NCBI RefSeq assembly: GCF_051414055.1
Contig: NZ_JBLKNX010000014.1
Location: 1-64,000, forward strand
Reading direction: 5' to 3'
DNA from: Halosimplex halobium
GTDB lineage: Archaea > Halobacteriota > Halobacteria > Halobacteriales > Haloarculaceae
Length of the DNA: 64,000 nucleotides
The translations under genes and the position numbers were made by a program. The stretch's first letter is position 1. Every line of letters begins with the position of its first letter. Below the pieces are notes generated by a model. That model was not told where the DNA came from. It ran no database searches and worked only from the letters and a program-made list of their open reading frames with translations. Positions 60,075-64,000 of the stretch are shown one piece after another.

Positions 60075-60809
60075 CTAGGAGGCGTCGCCGTTGCCGTCGT
60101 CGCCGTCGCCACTCCCGGGGCTGTCACTGTCGCCACCGTCTGCGTCGTCGATACTTCCGGCGTCGTCGCCCTCGCCGTCGGTCGGGGCGTCGTCGGCGTC
60201 CGGGAGTTCGTCGAGGTCCCGCTTGATCGACTCCAGTTCGGCGTCGACGTCGACCGAGACGGCGTCGTCGGTGCCGCCGGTACCGTCGCCCTCGCTCCCG
60301 TCGGAACCGGACCGGGCGCCGGATCCACCCTCGTTCGAGCGACCGTCCGCACCGTCCTCCGGGCGGGTGCTCTCGCGGATGCGCTGCTGGATCTCCGCGC
60401 GGAGTTCCCGGGCGTCGTCGAGCAACTGGGCGGCCTCGTCGTCGTTCGGTCGCCCCTCGACGGCGTCCTGGAGGTCGACGAGCGCGTCGTCGAGCCGCGA
60501 GAGCGTCGACTCGCTGGCGGATTTGGCGCGCTCGCGGAGCTGTTCGGTCTCCCGGCGGGCCTCGTCGGCGCCGTCCGCGAGTCGGAGCGCGCGCTGGAGG
60601 AGCCGGAGCGCGCGGATGTTCGTCTCCAGGAGCAGGATGAACCCGGGGATGGCCACCTCGCTGGTGAACCGCCGCAGGTCCCGCGGCGTCGGGAGCCGGG
60701 GGCCGTCCTCGGGCCGCGGCGGCTCCAGTTCGTCCTCGAGTTCCCGCAGGGTCCTGACGAGGTCGCCGACCAGCCGCGCCAGGTCCTCGTCGGAGGAGTC
60801 GTCGGTCAT
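60075..60809 (-). CDS. acidic coiled-coil protein (DUF7547-like)
   Basis: A 244-residue protein starting MTDDSSDEDLARLVGDLVRT. A possible membrane-associated helix (FTSEVAIPGFILLLETNIRA, about 48-67) is followed by a long helical region (ALRLLQRALRLADGADEARR, ERAKSASESTLSRLDDALVDL) and a disordered Asp/Ser/Gly-rich tail (about 150-244). It resembles the haloarchaeal DUF7547 family, from memory. Membrane attachment with a cytoplasmic coiled coil is likely. The role is unknown. Confidence 0.75.
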   Translation of the reverse strand: MTDDSSDEDLARLVGDLVRTLRELEDELEPPRPEDGPRLPTPRDLRRFTSEVAIPGFILLLETNIRALRLLQRALRLADGADEARRETEQLRERAKSASESTLSRLDDALVDLQDAVEGRPNDDEAAQLLDDARELRAEIQQRIRESTRPEDGADGRSNEGGSGARSGSDGSEGDGTGGTDDAVSVDVDAELESIKRDLDELPDADDAPTDGEGDDAGSIDDADGGDSDSPGSGDGDDGNGDAS

Positions 60810-60886
60810 GTCCCGTCCTTCGCGGGCCGACGGAAAAAATGTCACCACTCGCGCGACGGGATCCCGAGAGACTGAACGGGCGGACC

Positions 60887-61984
60887 CTAAAGCTCCACGT
60901 CCGGGAAGTCGGACGGGAGCGGCGCGGGGCGGCCCGGATCGGAGTCGATAGTCGCGAACGCGCTCTCCTCGGAGGAGGTGCGGACCGCCGACATCACGTC
61001 GAGGACGTGCCCGGCGAGGGCGCCGCTGGTGCGGTGTTCCCAGTCGCCGCGGACGGCGAAGGCCAGGTCCGCGAGGCCGGCCCCGCGGCCCGCGGTGTAC
61101 TCGTGGGTCAGCGGGACCCGCTCCCAGTCGTCGTCCTCGTGGTCCCGGACGCGGACGGGCCCCTCGAAGTGGTTCGGGTCGGGCAGCGCCAGCGTCCCCT
61201 CGGTGCCGTAGATCTCGAAGGCGGGGAACGGGAGCGTCGACGCCTCCACGTCGAAGCTCATCAGCAGGTTCGCCGTCGCGCCGCCGGCGAAGTCGACGAT
61301 GCCAGCCTCGTGGGTCGGCACCTCCACGTCGATCTCCTCGCCCTTCCGCGCGTCGCTCCCGATGGTCCGGGTCGCGTGGGGGCGGCTGACCGACCCCGCG
61401 ACGCGCTCGGCGCTGCCCAGCAGGAAGACCAGCGCGGTCACGTAGTACGGGCCCATGTCGAACAGCGGCCCGCCGCCCTCCTGGTAGTACAGGTCGGGGT
61501 TCGGATGCCACAGTTCGTGCCCGGGCGAGGTCCAGTGGGCGGTCGCACCCACGGGCTCGCCGATCCGGCCCTCGTCCAGTACCGCCCGGGCCGTCTGGAG
61601 ACCCGCGCCGAGGAACGTGTCCGGCGCCGAGCCGACGAGCAGGTCCGCCTCGGCGGCCCGCTCGCGGATCCGCCCGGCCTCCTCGGCCGTCGCGGCGAAC
61701 GGCTTCTCCGTGTAGACGTGGTTCCCGGCGTCCAGCGCGTCCGTGATGACCCCCGCGTGGGCGCTCGGCGGCGTCAGGTTGACGACGGCCTCGACGGCGT
61801 CGTCGGCGAGCAGTTCGTCGACCGCCATCGCCTCGATCCCGTGTTCGGCGGCCGTCTCGCGGGCCAGCTCGGTGTCCAGGTCCGCACAGGCGACGATGTC
61901 GAAGGCGTCGAACGTGGCGTCGGCGTCGAGGTACCGCGAACTGATGTTGCCACAGCCGACGATCCCGACCGAGAGAGGCTCCAT
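60887..61984 (-). CDS. Gfo/Idh/MocA family oxidoreductase
   Basis: A second NAD(P)-dependent sugar oxidoreductase, 365 residues. It shows LSVGIVGCGNISSRYLDADA with the Rossmann glycines, TEKPFAATAEEAGRIRERAA with the EKP motif, and GGPLFDMGPYYVTALVFLLG as the active-site strand. The relation to the 49.7 kb gene is at family level only. A substrate such as a glucose, glucuronate or lactone derivative is plausible. The gene is 77 bp from the DUF7547-like gene on the same strand, with no common regulator visible. Confidence 0.9.
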   Translation of the reverse strand: MEPLSVGIVGCGNISSRYLDADATFDAFDIVACADLDTELARETAAEHGIEAMAVDELLADDAVEAVVNLTPPSAHAGVITDALDAGNHVYTEKPFAATAEEAGRIRERAAEADLLVGSAPDTFLGAGLQTARAVLDEGRIGEPVGATAHWTSPGHELWHPNPDLYYQEGGGPLFDMGPYYVTALVFLLGSAERVAGSVSRPHATRTIGSDARKGEEIDVEVPTHEAGIVDFAGGATANLLMSFDVEASTLPFPAFEIYGTEGTLALPDPNHFEGPVRVRDHEDDDWERVPLTHEYTAGRGAGLADLAFAVRGDWEHRTSGALAGHVLDVMSAVRTSSEESAFATIDSDPGRPAPLPSDFPDVEL

Positions 61985-62120
61985 GTGCTCGCGTACGTGA
62001 CTCGCCTAATGAATCCCCCGGACTCGCACGCGGTGCGTACTTCGCCGCTCGTACCGGACCGGGTCGCCGGCCGACGAACCCGGGAGGGCGGCGCGGCAAA
62101 TACCGGGAACGACCGCAACC

Positions 62121-62144
62121 CTTATTGCTTTAGGTTGGCCTAAA
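62121..62144 (+). promoter_or_regulatory. iron-box-like operator and TATA box
   Basis: CTTATTGC (62121-62128) is the TATA box, centred 28 nt before the ATG at 62152. Immediately after it, TTTAGG-TTGG-CCTAAA (62129-62144) is a perfect palindrome with 6-nt arms that resembles the DtxR/IdeR/Idr box (TTAGG...CCTAA). It lies between TATA and start codon, where a metal-loaded repressor would block transcription. Confidence 0.7.
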
Positions 62145-62151
62145 CCGAGAT

Positions 62152-62346
62152 ATGGAAGCAACGGACGAGTCGGCCGAAGGGGGTCGTTCCCGCGTCGGAT
62201 CGAGCGAGGAAGCCGGGGAGCCGGAGTTCGAGGACTGTCCCGGGATCGCCGCGCACGCGGCGACGGAGACGCGGACGGTGTTCACCGAGGACGGCAACGG
62301 CGACGGCTGGATCGCAACCGACCTCACGGTCGAGATCCGCGAGTAG
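62152..62346 (+). CDS. small iron-box-controlled protein
   Basis: A 64-residue acidic protein whose C-terminal half FEDCPGIAAHAATETRTVFT followed by GNGDGWIATDLTVEIRE is the conserved part, with an acidic, probably disordered N-terminus. It resembles small haloarchaeal proteins of the DUF7331 type, from memory. The operator upstream and the convergent Dps gene 3 bp away suggest a place in iron or oxidative-stress adaptation. No enzymatic function is seen. Confidence 0.7.
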   Translation: MEATDESAEGGRSRVGSSEEAGEPEFEDCPGIAAHAATETRTVFTEDGNGDGWIATDLTVEIRE

Positions 62347-62349
62347 GCG

Positions 62350-62898
62350 TTACTTCTCGACTGCCCCGGGGGTGACCAGCGTGTCGTCCTCGAGGTAGTG
62401 CTCGACGTGGTGGGCGTCCTCCTCGGTCTGGACGAGGATCTCGCGGAGGATCTCGGCGGTGGCGTGGTCGCCCAGGTCCGTCGCGAGTTCGACGTGCTCG
62501 CGGAGGCTCTCGATGTTGTCGCCGTACATGGCCAGGTCGTTCTCCAGCGACGTGCGGATGTCGTAGACGTCGTCGCCCTCGAACGCGACGGGCGCCGTCT
62601 CGGCGATGTTCGTCGGGCTGGCGACGGGCGTGCCGCCGAGCGCCTGGAGCCGCTCGGCGATCTCGTCGGCCGCCTCCTCGGCGTGGTCGGCCGCCTCGCC
62701 GAGGAAGAGGTGCAGGTCGCGGAACTCCGCGCCCTCGACGTTCCAGTGGTGTTTCTTCAGCTGGTGGTAGAGCATGTACGTCGAGGCCAGGTCCGCGTTC
62801 AGCGCCTCGACGATCTGCTCGGCCTTCCCCTGTTCGAGTCGCAGCTCGTTCTCTTCGACCGTGCCGGCCTCCTGCAGGACGCGCTTCTGGGTGCTCAT
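62350..62898 (-). CDS. dps: Dps-type ferritin-like DNA-starvation protein
   Basis: A 182-residue mini-ferritin that oxidises and stores iron and protects DNA under starvation. The ferroxidase-like residues are spread in STYMLYHQLKKHHWNVEGAE, DLHLFLGEAADHAEEAADEI and EILREILVQTEEDAHHVEHY, with the typical His/Glu clusters. The ATG at 62896-62898 (MSTQKRVLQEAGTVEENELR) is chosen because a TTTATGTG box lies 30 nt before it, and the longer upstream frame crosses that promoter. Two palindromes upstream are candidate stress-regulator sites. Confidence 0.93.
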   Translation of the reverse strand: MSTQKRVLQEAGTVEENELRLEQGKAEQIVEALNADLASTYMLYHQLKKHHWNVEGAEFRDLHLFLGEAADHAEEAADEIAERLQALGGTPVASPTNIAETAPVAFEGDDVYDIRTSLENDLAMYGDNIESLREHVELATDLGDHATAEILREILVQTEEDAHHVEHYLEDDTLVTPGAVEK

Positions 62899-62923
62899 TG
62901 CGTTCGATAGATCGGCCGCTCGG

Positions 62924-62978
62924 CACATAAAGATTGCTATCCGAGAATAATTTTTTCGGATAGCAAAAATCAGATTTT
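62924..62978 (-). promoter_or_regulatory. dps promoter with two palindromes
   Basis: The TATA-like box is the complement of 62925-62932. Directly upstream is an inverted repeat with perfect 11-bp arms (TTGCTATCCGA at 62934-62944, TCGGATAGCAA at 62956-62966, spacer 11 nt). A second, AAAATC-a-GATTTT, spans 62966-62978 and shares its first base with the first. Position and symmetry suit one or two regulators of dps. Confidence 0.65.
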
Positions 62979-63021
62979 CGCTTCGGAACCTCATATCGCA
63001 GACCCGGCAGATCGTGACAGG

Positions 63022-63408
63022 TCACGGACGCGTCAGCACGAGTGCGGCGTCGCCGTCCAGCCGCGCCTCGTCGACGCCCGCCTCGTCGGGGGCGGCCCGC
63101 GCCTGCGCGTCGTGGACCGCGAGCAGGGCCGCCGCTTCGGTGTCGTCGAGCGCGAGGTCGTCGGTGAACTCCTCCCACACGTGGGCCGGCAGCGCCAGGT
63201 AGTACGCGCCCGCGGTCCGGCCGACCAGCGGGTCCTGGTGGAAGTAGTTGCGCCACTCGTAGACGATGTCCTCGACGCCCGGTAACTCGCGCACGTTCGC
63301 CTGGTGGGTACGGACGACGTCGGTCAGTCGCTCGGCGGACACCTCGCGGTCGGCCGCGACCGACTCGACGACCGCCTCGTCGAAGGCCGCGAGTTCGTCG
63401 GTGGTCAT
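63022..63408 (-). CDS. conserved haloarchaeal protein of unknown function
   Basis: A 128-residue soluble protein beginning MTTDELAAFDEAVVESVAAD. It is mostly helical with VRTHQANVRELPGVEDIVYE, WRNYFHQDPLVGRTAGAYYL and WEEFTDDLALDDTEAAALLA. It resembles unnamed haloarchaeal proteins, and no catalytic motif is visible. It lies 123 bp upstream of dps on the same strand and is divergent from the YbaK-like gene. Confidence 0.7.
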   Translation of the reverse strand: MTTDELAAFDEAVVESVAADREVSAERLTDVVRTHQANVRELPGVEDIVYEWRNYFHQDPLVGRTAGAYYLALPAHVWEEFTDDLALDDTEAAALLAVHDAQARAAPDEAGVDEARLDGDAALVLTRP

Positions 63409-63462
63409 CCCCGGGAGTTGCGGGGGCGAGCGCATTTACGGTTGCGCTCCGTCCGGGGAGAC

Positions 63463-63936
63463 ATGCACCCGCGCGCGAGCGAGTTCACGGAGCGGGCCGC
63501 CGAACGAGGCTTCGAAGTCGAGGTCCACGAGTTTCCCGAGGGGACGAAGACCGCGGCGGACGCCGCCGAGGCTATCGGCTGCGAGGTGGGCCAGATCGCG
63601 AGTTCGATCGCGATGGTTGCCGACGAACCGGTCGTCGTCGTCACCAGCGGCGCCAACCGGGTGAGCGAGGCGAAACTCGCCGCCCTCCGCGGCGTCGACG
63701 CCGACGACGTGCGGACGGCCGACGCCGGCGAGGTGAAGGAGACGCTGGGCTGGGCCATCGGCGGCGTGCCGCCGTTCTGTCACGAGCGGTCCGTCCCCGT
63801 CTACCTGGACGAGACGCTTCGGGCCTTCGAGACGGTGTGGGCGGCCGCGGGGACGCCCGAGGCCGTCTTCCCCGTGGCTCCCGAACGCATCGAGGAACTG
63901 GCCGACGCCGAGCCGGCGGACGTGGCCGTCGAGTGA
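63463..63936 (+). CDS. YbaK/EbsC-family aminoacyl-tRNA deacylase
   Basis: A 157-residue trans-editing enzyme of the YbaK/ProX group. It has FEVEVHEFPEGTKTAADAAE, the catalytic-lysine neighbourhood IASSIAMVADEPVVVVTSGA, NRVSEAKLAALRGVD, and the loop AIGGVPPFCHERSVPVYLDE that characterises the family. Members remove mis-charged amino acids (Ala or Cys from tRNA-Pro, or others). The ATG at 63463 starts MHPRASEFTERAAER. It is divergent from the conserved hypothetical gene. Confidence 0.9.
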   Translation: MHPRASEFTERAAERGFEVEVHEFPEGTKTAADAAEAIGCEVGQIASSIAMVADEPVVVVTSGANRVSEAKLAALRGVDADDVRTADAGEVKETLGWAIGGVPPFCHERSVPVYLDETLRAFETVWAAAGTPEAVFPVAPERIEELADAEPADVAVE

Positions 63937-64000
63937 CCGACGGCGGGGTGTGGCTTCGTGACCGATCGGTTCGCGACGACCGATGTGCCTCCCGGACGAT

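Noticed and set aside
60075..62099. Minus-strand frame of about 674 codons joining the coiled-coil protein to upstream sequence
   Set aside because: Only the last 244 codons look like a protein. The rest is Arg-rich shadow of the Gfo/Idh gene in another frame.
63958..64000. Possible GTG-started gene running off the right edge
   Set aside because: Only 14 codons are visible, with no promoter or ribosome-binding site to support it.

Overview
This 64 kb window comes from a haloarchaeon (class Halobacteria). The DNA is very GC-rich, the proteins are acidic (Asp/Glu-rich), many genes overlap by ATGA, GTGA or TAATG, and many starts look leaderless, with a TATA-like box about 27 nt upstream of the start codon. 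Archaeal marker genes are present: transcription factor E, Trm56, a GHMP-type shikimate kinase, CDC48, UPF0058, GfcR and TrmB regulators, and an extracytoplasmic PGF-CTERM protein. The gene set suggests a member of the Haloarculaceae that makes polyhydroxyalkanoate, but the genus cannot be fixed by eye.

Layout. 0-14 kb: a formate/nitrite-type transporter, the shikimate kinase-chorismate mutase pair, a CDC48-type AAA ATPase, a HalX-type degenerate response regulator, an aldehyde dehydrogenase, a nitrilase-family hydrolase, a PhoU/AbrB regulator and an ATP-NAD-kinase-like protein. 14-25 kb: a CinA-like protein, a GAF histidine kinase, a four-gene minus-strand run (Trm56, TFE, DUF2110, DUF5803), a secreted thioredoxin-fold protein, a nucleotide-sugar epimerase and cell-surface genes. 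25-41 kb: most of the menaquinone pathway in three pieces (menA-menC-menE, menB, menF-menD), interleaved with a large secreted 5'-nucleotidase-like protein, RidA and a membrane-anchored J-protein. 41-47 kb: an enoyl-CoA hydratase, a membrane gene broken by an amber codon, tRNA-Arg(CCU), TatA, a peroxiredoxin, an HD-domain protein and an MFS carrier. 47-54 kb: a sugar-metabolism locus with GfcR, a HAD hydrolase, a Gfo/Idh oxidoreductase, glucose dehydrogenase, TrmB and a FilR1-type regulator. 54-60 kb: a PHA-precursor locus (PhaB, carboxylase PccB and PccX, a two-subunit thiolase). 60-64 kb: a second Gfo/Idh protein, an iron-box-controlled small protein facing a Dps ferritin, and a YbaK-type deacylase.

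The most interesting non-coding content is a two-copy palindromic element (34.6 and 43.1 kb) in which every difference between the copies' paired arms is compensated by a matching change on the other arm. Others are an 82-nt near-perfect palindrome starting inside the pccX stop codon, a 22-bp duplication of the tRNA-Arg 3' end, a 40-nt inverted duplication linking the HAD gene to the glucose dehydrogenase upstream region, two GC-rich tandem repeats, and several strong candidate operators (dps, the iron box, gdh, phoU). I found no CRISPR array, insertion sequence, rRNA or replication origin, and no complete novel defence-like system.
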